The notes beneath the pieces are model-generated. The model saw only the letters and a list, made by a program, of their open reading frames with translations. It did no database searches and was not told the origin of the DNA. From NCBI GenBank assembly GCA_963739385.1, contig CAVUAI010000034.1:62001-126000 (forward strand): a stretch of DNA of 64,000 nt, given 5' to 3'. This document shows, piece by piece, positions 36,912-44,987 of the stretch. Both the position numbers and the translations under genes were made by a program. The DNA is from VAZQ01 sp963739385. GTDB taxonomy: Bacteria; Pseudomonadota; Alphaproteobacteria; Rhizobiales; Xanthobacteraceae. Numbering within the stretch: the stretch's first letter is position 1; each line of letters starts with the position of its first letter.

Positions 36912-37937
36912 CTAGAACGTCGATTTCAGCTTCAGGTGATCGAGGCGATTGATCGATTTCACCTCGACCCGCCGCACTTGGCTCTCCTGCAGCACGTCGA
37001 GCGGAACGTCGACGCCGGCCGGGCCGCGCGCCCACACCTTGCGATAGAAGTCGGCCAGGTCTTTCGGCGGCTCGCCATTCACGCCGACAATCACGTCGCC
37101 GCGCTTGAGACCCGCCTTGTCCGCCGGGCCACCCGGCGTCACCCGCCCGACCAACAGGCGGCCGCGCAATTCCTCGGTATTGAGTCCCAGCCACGGCCGG
37201 CCTGCTCCGGCCACTCGCCCATCGGAAATGAGGTCACCGAGGATAGGCGACAGCCGGTCGATCGGCACGAACATGTTGCCCGGGGTCTTGTCGCCTGCGC
37301 CAACGGCATCGCCGACGATGAGCGAGCCGACGCCGACGAGCTTGCCCTCGCGGCTGATCAGCGCCGCTCCGCTCCAGGCGGGATGCGGGGGTGCGGTAAA
37401 CAGCGCGTCGTCGAGCATGTATTCCCAGCTGCCGGCGAATTCGCGCTTGGCCACGACATAAGCCGCGGCGACCATGCCGACGCCGCCGAAGCTTGCGATC
37501 AGAACGGGATCGTGCGCCTTGATCTCGGCGGACTTGCCGAGCGGCATCGGCTTGAGCTTGAGCGGCTCGACCGTCCGCAACAGCCCGAAGCCGCTCTCGT
37601 GATCGTAGCCGACGACGCTCGCCGGCACCGTGCGGCCGTTGTTGTCGACGACCTCGGCCGCGTAGGCCTCGACCATGAGATAGCCGATCGTCAGCACGAG
37701 ACCATCGTTGTCGATGACGATTCCTGATCCTTCGCGCTGGCGCCCCAGGCCCTCGACCGTGCGCCCTTCCGGATTGATGTGAGTTTTGATCCTGACCACC
37801 GCCGCAACGAGGTCCTCGACCCAGGTGTCCTGAGCCTGTGCGGTTGATGTGCTCACGAACGCGGCGACGGCTGCAGCCATCGTCAGTCTGGACCAGGACG
37901 CACCGGCGGCAGAACCACGGGAACCAGCGTTGGTCAT
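36912..37937 (-). CDS. S1C/DegP-like PDZ protein, catalytically degenerate
   Basis: A secreted protein of 341 residues with a trypsin-like domain plus one C-terminal PDZ domain (LLVGRVTPGGPADKAGLKRG). The signal peptide ends STSTAQAQD. In DegP the catalytic His sits in an LTNNHV-type motif; here the position reads LTIGYLMVEA. The Asp region reads YDHESGFGLLR, lacking the usual DLAVL Asp. The serine loop reads PAWSGAALIS instead of GNSGGP, so one Ser remains but His and Asp are gone. It is probably a pseudo-protease acting as a chaperone or sensor. ATG 37937 gives MTNAGSRG. Confidence 0.85.
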   Translation of the reverse strand: MTNAGSRGSAAGASWSRLTMAAAVAAFVSTSTAQAQDTWVEDLVAAVVRIKTHINPEGRTVEGLGRQREGSGIVIDNDGLVLTIGYLMVEAYAAEVVDNNGRTVPASVVGYDHESGFGLLRTVEPLKLKPMPLGKSAEIKAHDPVLIASFGGVGMVAAAYVVAKREFAGSWEYMLDDALFTAPPHPAWSGAALISREGKLVGVGSLIVGDAVGAGDKTPGNMFVPIDRLSPILGDLISDGRVAGAGRPWLGLNTEELRGRLLVGRVTPGGPADKAGLKRGDVIVGVNGEPPKDLADFYRKVWARGPAGVDVPLDVLQESQVRRVEVKSINRLDHLKLKSTF

Positions 37938-38151
37938 GAAAACTCCCGATCGAAGGATGAGCCCACGCCCGCCTTCCGCTGCGGGCGGGACTGCAATGAT
38001 CGAACAACGGCGGCGCACGCGCGAACCTCGCTCTCGAGCGATGGTACTCTCGCAGCGGCGGCCAGACTACAGCAGATTCGGTGCATGGGCGTTAGAACCG
38101 CGCTGCGCGCCGCGCCTTCCGACGATGGGATGACGAGGTTATATTGCTGCG

Positions 38152-39477
38152 ATGCTGTACATCGAGCTCGCGATCATCGTCGCGCTGATTGTGTTCAACG
38201 GCGTCCTTGCGATGGCAGAGCTTGCGGTCGTCTCCTCGCGCCGCAACCGCCTGCAAGCCTTAGCCAATCGTGACATCCCCGGCGCCAGGCAGGCGCTCGC
38301 GCTGACATCGGATCCCGGCAAGTTCCTGTCGACCGTCCAGATCGGCATCACCCTGATCGGCGTCGTGTCGGGAGCCTTTTCCGGCGCCACCTTGGGACAG
38401 CGGCTGGCGCAATGGTTCATCGATCTCGGCATGCCGACTGCGATCGCCGATATCGTGGGCGTAGGGCTGGTGGTCGCCGCGATCACCTACGTGTCCCTGA
38501 TCGTGGGCGAGCTCGTCCCGAAGCAGATTGCGCTGCGCAATCCGGAGAAAATCGCCGTACGGGTCGCCCCGGCCATGACCGTCATGGCGAAAATCGCTTC
38601 CCCTCTCGTATGGCTGCTGGACGCTGCCGGTCGCCTGGTGTTGCGGGCGCTGGGCTATGCTGCGCGCGCGGAATCACGGGTCACCGACGAGGAAATCCAG
38701 ACTCTGATCGCGGAGGCGGAGACTGCCGGGGTGATCGAGCCCGGCGAGCGCGCGATGATCGCCGGTGTGATGCGCCTGGGCGATCGACCCGTGCGCGCCG
38801 TCATGACCCCGCGCCGCGAGGTCGACATGATCGACCTGGCGGATCCGGATGCGATGCGACGGACAATTCTGCAGAGCGTCCATTCCCGGCTTCCTGTTTA
38901 TCAGGGCTCGCCGGAGGGAATGCTCGGAGTCGTGCACGCCAAGGATCTGCTCGACGCCTGTCTGCGCGGCGAGCCCCTGGACGTTCGCGCTCACGTGCGG
39001 CCGGCGGCGACCGTTCCGGATACCGCGGATGCGCTCGACGTCGTTGACGTCATCAAGGGATCGCCGGTCCATATGGGGCTCGTCCACGACGAATACGGCT
39101 ACTTCCAGGGTGTCGTCACCAATGCCGACATTTTGGAAGCAATTGTCGGTGATTTCCGCACCGACGAGGGCCCGGCCGAGCCCGACGCGGTGCAGCGCGA
39201 CGATGGATCATGGCTGATCGCGGGCAGCATGCCGGTGGATGAGATGGCAGAGCGGCTGGGCATCACCATCCCGCATTCGCGGGGCTATCACACCGCCGCT
39301 GGATTTGTGCTCAATGCGCTCGGCCATCTACCGGAAGTGGGCGAGTGTTTCGATGCCCAGGGCTGGCGTTTCGAGGTGGTCGATCTCGATGGCCGCCGCG
39401 TCGACAAGATTCTCGCCACCCAACTCAGTGGCGTTCACCGGCGCGCGGCTGCCTGGACCGAAATCCCTACTGGTTGA
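38152..39477 (+). CDS. CNNM/CorC-type hemolysin family membrane protein
   Basis: A 441-residue membrane protein. The N-terminal DUF21/CNNM domain has about four hydrophobic helices (residues 1-155, with SRRNRLQALA and VGELVPKQIALRNPE). A pair of CBS domains follows (about 210-345, VMTPRREVDMIDL and VHDEYGYFQGVVTNADILEAI), then a C-terminal CorC/HlyC transporter-associated domain. The family functions in Mg2+/Co2+ efflux or metal homeostasis. It is divergent from the PDZ gene, with a 214-base shared promoter region. Confidence 0.93.
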   Translation: MLYIELAIIVALIVFNGVLAMAELAVVSSRRNRLQALANRDIPGARQALALTSDPGKFLSTVQIGITLIGVVSGAFSGATLGQRLAQWFIDLGMPTAIADIVGVGLVVAAITYVSLIVGELVPKQIALRNPEKIAVRVAPAMTVMAKIASPLVWLLDAAGRLVLRALGYAARAESRVTDEEIQTLIAEAETAGVIEPGERAMIAGVMRLGDRPVRAVMTPRREVDMIDLADPDAMRRTILQSVHSRLPVYQGSPEGMLGVVHAKDLLDACLRGEPLDVRAHVRPAATVPDTADALDVVDVIKGSPVHMGLVHDEYGYFQGVVTNADILEAIVGDFRTDEGPAEPDAVQRDDGSWLIAGSMPVDEMAERLGITIPHSRGYHTAAGFVLNALGHLPEVGECFDAQGWRFEVVDLDGRRVDKILATQLSGVHRRAAAWTEIPTG

Positions 39478-39625
39478 AGCGATTTTCGTGCTCAGGCCCT
39501 TCGCTCTGCGCACGCCCTATTCCGAGAGGTCTGCAATTCCTCGCCATCATGCTCTACGCTCAGCCGCCAGGCCGGCGTCCTGAGATCAAACGCAACATCT
39601 CGGCCAGCGATTTTGGAGAACCGTC

Positions 39626-40246
39626 ATGATCGTCGTGCGCGATCCCGTCCTGCAACCCGTACCGATCACCGATCTGCGCCCGACCCAGATGACGGTCGGC
39701 ATGCGCGAGGTGAAGCTGAAGCGCAACCATCTGCGCAAGCACGTCGCAAAGAAGATCGGAAAATTTCTGGGCGGCCACATGATTCCCGTCGTGACCGGTC
39801 CCAAATCCCAGAACTACATTATCGACCATCACCATCTTGCCTTGGCCCTGCACAAGGAGGGTCTCGAGCATGTTCTCGTCAGCGTCGTGGCGAATTTGAG
39901 CGAGCTGACGATCGATGCATTCTGGGTCGTGCTCGATCATCACGCCTGGGTGCATCCCTATGACGCGAAGGGCCGCCGCCGCAGCGTCGACGATATTCCG
40001 AAATCCATCACCGGCCTGAAGGACGACCCGTTCCGCAGCCTCTCAGGCGAATTGCGCCGGGCCGGAGGTTTCGCCAAGGACATCACGCCGTTCAGCGAAT
40101 TTCTGTGGGCCGACTTCCTGCGGCGGCGAATAAAGACCAGTCAGGTCGAGAAGGATTTTACCGGCGCGCTCGATGGGGCGCTCATTCTCGCGAAGAGCCA
40201 GGAGGCCCGTTATCTGCCGGGATGGTGCGGACCGAGCGAGGGCTAG
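39626..40246 (+). CDS. ParB-like nuclease-domain protein
   Basis: A 206-residue protein of the ParB-like family without the helix-turn-helix of chromosomal ParB. It has LRPTQMTVGMREV at the ParB-N start, IPVVTGPKSQNYIIDHHHLALAL with the His-rich active-site-like turn, and HHAWVHPYDAKGRRR. The exact role is unknown; members of this group are often annotated as chromosome partitioning by analogy, which is not supported here by a parA partner. ATG at 39626. Confidence 0.83.
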   Translation: MIVVRDPVLQPVPITDLRPTQMTVGMREVKLKRNHLRKHVAKKIGKFLGGHMIPVVTGPKSQNYIIDHHHLALALHKEGLEHVLVSVVANLSELTIDAFWVVLDHHAWVHPYDAKGRRRSVDDIPKSITGLKDDPFRSLSGELRRAGGFAKDITPFSEFLWADFLRRRIKTSQVEKDFTGALDGALILAKSQEARYLPGWCGPSEG

Positions 40247-40322
40247 TCATCGAGCGGTGGTGCTGCGATCGGCACCATCCGAGCCACGCCCCTCCGCCCT
40301 CTCCTCCCATGAGAAACCCGCA

Positions 40323-40703
40323 TCAGTTGGCGGGGCACCGCTTGAAGACCTTGAGCTCGTTGAAGTGCGCGCCAGCCGCGAGCGTTTCGCCGTCCCGGGA
40401 CAGCATGATTTCATTCTCTTCGGTTGTCTCTTCGTTGGAGGCCGGTTTCGTGCATCGCATGTGCGTGGAGTAAATGGATCCTCCCACGCCGGCGGTTTCG
40501 GTCACCCATTGGACCGCGCATGTGCCGCGCGGACCGGTGTAGCCTTTGGCCGTAACGACGACGACAGTCTTGTCGTCCTTGCAGCCGTCAGCACTGGGTG
40601 CCCACCTTCCCCAGAACACTTCCGGCACCGAGAGGTGGCGGACGCTGTCCGCGAGGGAAGGCCCCGACAGCAGGACGCAGACACAAGTGATGAGGGCGCG
40701 CAT
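40323..40703 (-). CDS. Small secreted hypothetical protein
   Basis: A 126-residue protein with a signal peptide (RALITCVCVLLSGPSLADS). The mature part has four Cys and a motif FWGRWAPSADGCKDDKTVVV, and ends VFKRCPAN. Paired cysteines (Cys near residues 43, 67, 86 and 123) suggest disulfides. The family is not recognised. It is divergent from the collagen-like lipoprotein, with 254 bases between. Confidence 0.7.
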   Translation of the reverse strand: MRALITCVCVLLSGPSLADSVRHLSVPEVFWGRWAPSADGCKDDKTVVVVTAKGYTGPRGTCAVQWVTETAGVGGSIYSTHMRCTKPASNEETTEENEIMLSRDGETLAAGAHFNELKVFKRCPAN

Positions 40704-40957
40704 GGCCTTGTCCCAGACGAAAAGCTCGATGTAGCGTACCTCAGTTCGTGTCGTGTTCCAGCCCAACATCGTGGCAGGGCTAATGTTGCGCGGACTCGCC
40801 GCAGTCGATCGGACGGTTGACGGTGGACGTGCGTATCGTCGCGCCGATCCGCGATGCGCGATGGCGCGGCAGAGTTGGGCAGGCGCCGGCTCACCCGTTG
40901 GATTGCTCGCCTTGACCGGTTTCGGCAACTGGGTGCAGTCTGCCGCTGGGGTGCCCA

Positions 40958-41485
40958 ATGCAACGAGTCCTGATCCTCTCCGCCTTTGTTGCGACGGTCG
41001 CGCTCGCGGGCTGCAGCGAACCCAAACCCGGGCCGCAAGGTGCACCGGGTCCGGCCGGCCAGGCTGGCCCTGCCGGTCCCGTCGGTCCAGCCGGACCGCA
41101 AGGCGCCCAAGGAGCGCAAGGCCCGGTTGGCCCCCAGGGCACTGCCGGAGAACGTGGCGAAGCCGGTCCGCCCGGGCCGCAAGGAACCGTCGGACCTCAG
41201 GGCCCGCAGGGCGAGGCCGGTGGGCAAGGGCCGGCCGGGCCGGCCGGCCAACGCGGCGACGCTGGGCCGCAGGGCGCCGCCGGCCCGCCCGGTCCCGTGG
41301 GACCACCCGGTCCAAAGGGCGATCCCGGCCCCTCGGCGCCGCTCCGCGTCGTCACGGGCACGGACACGGTTGCCTGTGCTGACAACGAGATGCTGGTGTC
41401 GCTCGTGTGCTCTGCGGGCGCCAGCGACGGAACGAGGTGCGCCACTCCGGGTGCGGCCGTTACCGCGCTGTGCATCCGCAAGTGA
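40958..41485 (+). CDS. Collagen-like repeat lipoprotein
   Basis: A 175-residue lipoprotein. The signal is RVLILSAFVATVALAGC with the lipidated Cys19. Residues 25-126 are 34 uninterrupted Gly-X-Y triplets rich in GPQ, GPA and GPP, predicted to form a collagen-like triple helix. The last about 45 residues form a small Cys-containing head (four Cys), with DTVACADNEMLVSLVC. It is likely anchored to the outer membrane and exposed as a trimeric stalk. Function unknown. The repeat region is prone to copy-number change. Confidence 0.88.
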   Translation: MQRVLILSAFVATVALAGCSEPKPGPQGAPGPAGQAGPAGPVGPAGPQGAQGAQGPVGPQGTAGERGEAGPPGPQGTVGPQGPQGEAGGQGPAGPAGQRGDAGPQGAAGPPGPVGPPGPKGDPGPSAPLRVVTGTDTVACADNEMLVSLVCSAGASDGTRCATPGAAVTALCIRK

Positions 41486-41508
41486 CGGCGGGTCTGAGGA
41501 CCTCCGAG

Positions 41509-41640
41509 TCAGGCGAGCCTCTCTACGATCCGCGCGCGCATGCCGGCTGAGTTTTCGCCGATGCCGGCGGTGAACACGAAGGCGTCGTACCCGCCGACTG
41601 CCGGGCGCTCACACGCCGCCTGCCCCAAGGCCAACCACGT
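41509..41640 (-). pseudogene. ackA: 3' remnant of acetate kinase
   Basis: Reading the minus strand from 41640 to the stop at 41509 gives a peptide containing YDAFVFTAGIGENSAGMRAR. This matches the conserved C-terminal substrate-binding block of acetate kinase (TGGIGENS type). It is only about 43 codons long, closed upstream by an in-frame stop at 41641-41643. The rest of the gene is missing; the next gene upstream on this strand is unrelated. It is therefore a decayed 3' end. Confidence 0.75.
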
Positions 41641-41662
41641 TCACGCGCTCGAATGCGACTGT

Positions 41663-42154
41663 CTAGAAATACGCAATGCTACGCCCGCAGGCGGCAACTG
41701 CGACCCAGGTGGCGAGTGAAAGGACACCGGCGACTTTGGCACTCGCCGGTGTCGATGCGCCGGGGGCAAGATGCTCGACTGCGCGCTTGGCCCAGAATTC
41801 GAAAATCGCCACGTTGATCAGACCTGCGGCGAACAGAATAGCCTTCAGCTGGAACACCGGATTGAGCGCGAGATGGCTCGCCTCGGCCGAGAATAAAAAG
41901 AAACCAGTGACCGCCATGCCCGCCAGTGCGGCAACCGCGAAGTTGCGGGCTCGTGCTAGCAAGGGTCCCGGTGCGGTCGCCGACAACCCTCCAAGCAAAC
42001 GGATGTCCATCACGGCTATTGCGCCAGCAAAAAAAGTGAGCGAGACGATGTGCCCGACATTAGCCGCCGGGTAGAGCCATGGCGACTGGCGGATGGCTAC
42101 GGCAAAGCCAGACTGTTCCAGCGCAACGAAAATCGTTGGCGCCGCGTCGTTCAT
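41663..42154 (-). CDS. DUF6644-like small integral membrane protein
   Basis: A 163-residue membrane protein with about four hydrophobic helices (IVSLTFFAGAIAVMDIRLLG, FAVAALAGMAVTGFFLF, LKAILFAAGLINVAIFEFWA, VLSLATWVAVAACGR). I assign it from memory to the DUF6644 group. The start overlaps the DUF6152-like gene as TGATG, so the two are translated together. No ligand or enzyme motif is visible. Confidence 0.72.
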   Translation of the reverse strand: MNDAAPTIFVALEQSGFAVAIRQSPWLYPAANVGHIVSLTFFAGAIAVMDIRLLGGLSATAPGPLLARARNFAVAALAGMAVTGFFLFSAEASHLALNPVFQLKAILFAAGLINVAIFEFWAKRAVEHLAPGASTPASAKVAGVLSLATWVAVAACGRSIAYF

Positions 42155-42501
42155 CAACGCATCTCGTAGGTCTTGCCGTTGACCGTGATGCGCTCCGCCC
42201 GCATCTCATCCTTTTCAGCTGTCGACGGATAGCCGTAGGCTGAGACGTTTTGGCCGATGGCGACGACCCTCTCCGTCGCTCCACGACTGCTCATACGTGA
42301 GATGGGCGCCAGCGTTACGGTCCAGACCTTATCACTGCCCTGTACCGTGATCGTCGCGTGCGGATTCTCGAACTTGGAGGTCAGGATCGGACCGGTGACG
42401 GTCAGCGGTTTGTTCGCGTCATAACTGCCCCAGCCATGATGCGCGAAGGCGGCGCACGTCGGAAACGCCAAGGCGAAAAAGAAGGTGACGGCTCTCATCA
42501 T
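42154..42501 (-). CDS. DUF6152-like secreted protein
   Basis: A 115-residue protein with a cleavable signal peptide (RAVTFFFALAFPTCAAFA) and the family hallmark HHGWGSYDANKPLTVTG immediately after it. The rest is beta-rich, with SKFENPHATITVQ and TVTLAPISRM. GGAGG precedes two adjacent ATGs (42501 and 42498). It is paired with the downstream DUF6644-like membrane gene. Function unknown; the N-terminal His pair could bind a metal. Confidence 0.78.
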   Translation of the reverse strand: MMRAVTFFFALAFPTCAAFAHHGWGSYDANKPLTVTGPILTSKFENPHATITVQGSDKVWTVTLAPISRMSSRGATERVVAIGQNVSAYGYPSTAEKDEMRAERITVNGKTYEMR

Positions 42502-42578
42502 AAATGCCTCCTCGAAAATGCCAACTTAGCAGATACTGATCATAGCTTACTGCTTCTCAACCCAGATAAGGAGCGCAG

Positions 42579-44834
42579 ATGGTGTCCGCCAGCAGCACCA
42601 CGCTGCCCGACATGAACACGACGATGAACTGCAGGGCGGCGGTCGCGGTGTACACGAAACGAACAACGCCCACCGTGAGCTGCGTTGCATCATCTGTGCT
42701 GTCGCTCCTGGTCGCTAGCGAATGTTGGATTTCGGCAGCATCAGCGTCCGTACGAGCTGTCGCCAACGAAACCGGTATCGGGGTCTCCGTCAATACAGAT
42801 GGATCGTTCGATGTGACGGCCCGCGACCCCGCGTGGAAATTCTCTGGGAACGTCGGTTCAGCGCTCTCCCATGTGGTGTCGAGACGCGGCCGCGACCGCG
42901 CTGGCCGTTACCGCGAGGTCGAATTCAAATATGAGACATCCCCGGCGGCAGCGCGAGTTGGCGCAATCCGCATATACGATCGTCGCCCGGTTGTTATTTT
43001 CAAGCTGGTTTTCCTGACCGCGGGAAAAACGAGTGAATCGTTTCCCACCATTTCATCTTATCCTCGCAACCTTAATCATCTGACCTATACGTCCACATTC
43101 GGCGGTTTCAGTTTTGAACGGTTCGGAACCGATGGGCCCTGGATCTTCTTTGACCGTCAAGCCAATGCGTTCATTTTCTCACCCGCTTCTCACTACATGA
43201 ATGCGGTATTATCGTTGGGTCCGCGCAACGAGCTGGTCAGTGGGGTATCCGCTGACGTCGAGGATGTCCCGCCTGGCTTCGTCACGATGAGCGCGCTTGT
43301 GATCGCGCAGGGCATCAATCGCACATTCGAGATCTGGGGTCACTTTCTCACGGATCTGGCAGGCAAGAAGCGCCCTGCCAATGATGCCGATTTCAGCTTG
43401 AGGCATATCGGCTATTGGACCGATCACGGAGGGCATTACTACTACCGATTTGAGGAAACGCTTGGATACATCGGTACGCTTCTCAAGGTGCGGGATCAGT
43501 TCAGGGATATGAACATTCCGCTGGGCTACGTTCAGCTCGACAGCTGGTTCTATCCGAAAGGATATGAAGGCAAGTGGAAGAGCGCGGATCCGTTGGGAGG
43601 GGGAACCTATCTTTACGAGGCATCATGGGAGCTCTTTCCCGCTGGACTTGGTGCCTTCCAGAAGCAACTAGGCCTCCCCCTGATCGCCCACAATCGTTGG
43701 ATCGATGACCACAGTCCTTACCGAAAAACACATGCCATATCCGGCAACGTTTCCGTCGACCCGCGACTTTGGGCCGATTGGATGCGTTATCTCCGCGCTT
43801 CGGGCGTTCGTGCCTATGAACAGGATTGGCTTTCTGGGCCAGCGGTTCCCGAGCGCAATCTGACGTCCGGTGAGCTGTTCATGGACGCCATGGCAGAGGC
43901 GGCCGGAAAAGAAGGCATTGCGCTCCAATACTGCATGCCATTGCCGCGGCACTTCCTGCAGGGAACACGCTATTCCAATCTTTTGACGATTCGGGTGAGC
44001 GGGGACCGTTTCGTCAAGAAGCATTGGACATCCTTTCTATTTAATGGGCGGCTAGCCAGCGCACTGGGCGAATGGCCGTGGACCGACGTCTTCATGAGTT
44101 CGGAAACGTCTAATCTCTTGCTGTCAACGCTCTCGGCATCAATGGTTGGCATCGGCGATGCGCTGGGTGAATTCGATCGGGCAAACCTCAATCGTGTCAT
44201 TCGCGCGGACGGCGTGATCGTGAAACCGGACGATGCAATAACTCCGTTGGATACGACCTATATCGAGCAGGCGACTGATCGACGATTGCCGATCGTAGCG
44301 GCCACCCACACTCGTCACCCAAAGTCGATCACCTCGTACGTTTTCGCCTATGCCCAACCGTCAGGACAGCCCACGGCACGTTTGTCGCCCTCGGCGCTGG
44401 GTCACAAAGGTCCGGTCTACGCCTACAACTACTTCGACGGATATGGAATTTATCTCCAGCAGGAAGAGGCGGTTGAATTTATCATTCCAGACGACGGCGC
44501 CTACTGGATCGTCGTCCCGGTCGGGCCTTCAGGCGTGGGATTTTTGGGCGATACCAGGAAATTCGTATCGAATGGCAGGAATCGCGTTGCACGCATTGTC
44601 GATAACGGTGCGATCACTGTGCGGGTCGTTTTTTCCGCAGGCGAAAGCCGGCTGCGTTTTTTCGGATTTTCACTCTCGCAACCGCAAGTTCGTGCGACGG
44701 AGGCAACCATCGTAGACTTGGCCTATGATCCACAGACGAGGCTTTTTCACTTCGACTTGATTGCAAGACCCGGCACATCGCCCGCTGTAACCATGAGAGC
44801 GGTGGCGAATCCCAAGACAACGCTCGCCCAGTGA
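42579..44834 (+). CDS. Large secreted TIM-barrel glycoside hydrolase candidate
   Basis: A 751-residue protein with visibly more A/T-rich codons than its neighbours, suggesting transfer. The first about 60 residues contain a hydrophobic export-like stretch (CVASSVLSLLVASECWISAA). A beta-rich domain follows to about residue 260. Then a barrel shows YWTDHGGHYYYRFEETLGYI, GYVQLDSWFYPKG, AHNRWIDDHSPYR, AYEQDWLSG and QYCMPLPRHFLQG. The two acidic motifs QLDSW and YEQDW sit where clan GH-D (GH27/36-like) enzymes place nucleophile and acid/base. That assignment is inference. AAGGAG six bases before ATG 42579 fixes the start. Confidence 0.72.
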   Translation: MVSASSTTLPDMNTTMNCRAAVAVYTKRTTPTVSCVASSVLSLLVASECWISAASASVRAVANETGIGVSVNTDGSFDVTARDPAWKFSGNVGSALSHVVSRRGRDRAGRYREVEFKYETSPAAARVGAIRIYDRRPVVIFKLVFLTAGKTSESFPTISSYPRNLNHLTYTSTFGGFSFERFGTDGPWIFFDRQANAFIFSPASHYMNAVLSLGPRNELVSGVSADVEDVPPGFVTMSALVIAQGINRTFEIWGHFLTDLAGKKRPANDADFSLRHIGYWTDHGGHYYYRFEETLGYIGTLLKVRDQFRDMNIPLGYVQLDSWFYPKGYEGKWKSADPLGGGTYLYEASWELFPAGLGAFQKQLGLPLIAHNRWIDDHSPYRKTHAISGNVSVDPRLWADWMRYLRASGVRAYEQDWLSGPAVPERNLTSGELFMDAMAEAAGKEGIALQYCMPLPRHFLQGTRYSNLLTIRVSGDRFVKKHWTSFLFNGRLASALGEWPWTDVFMSSETSNLLLSTLSASMVGIGDALGEFDRANLNRVIRADGVIVKPDDAITPLDTTYIEQATDRRLPIVAATHTRHPKSITSYVFAYAQPSGQPTARLSPSALGHKGPVYAYNYFDGYGIYLQQEEAVEFIIPDDGAYWIVVPVGPSGVGFLGDTRKFVSNGRNRVARIVDNGAITVRVVFSAGESRLRFFGFSLSQPQVRATEATIVDLAYDPQTRLFHFDLIARPGTSPAVTMRAVANPKTTLAQ

Positions 44835-44987
44835 TTCGATTCCGAACGTGCTTGTTCGAGCAGTTCAGCGGCGGGGGGATGTGACCGCTCGCCGCGCGCG
44901 CAGCCGCCGACGATACCGGTGATTGGGTTCCTTAGCTTACCAAATTCGACCTCATGATCCCCAAGGTCGGATGCGATCCGCCACTTG

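Noticed and set aside
40986..41573. Second long frame over the collagen-like repeats
   Set aside because: Produced by the repetitive GGNCCN codons in another frame; the lipobox frame is the real one.
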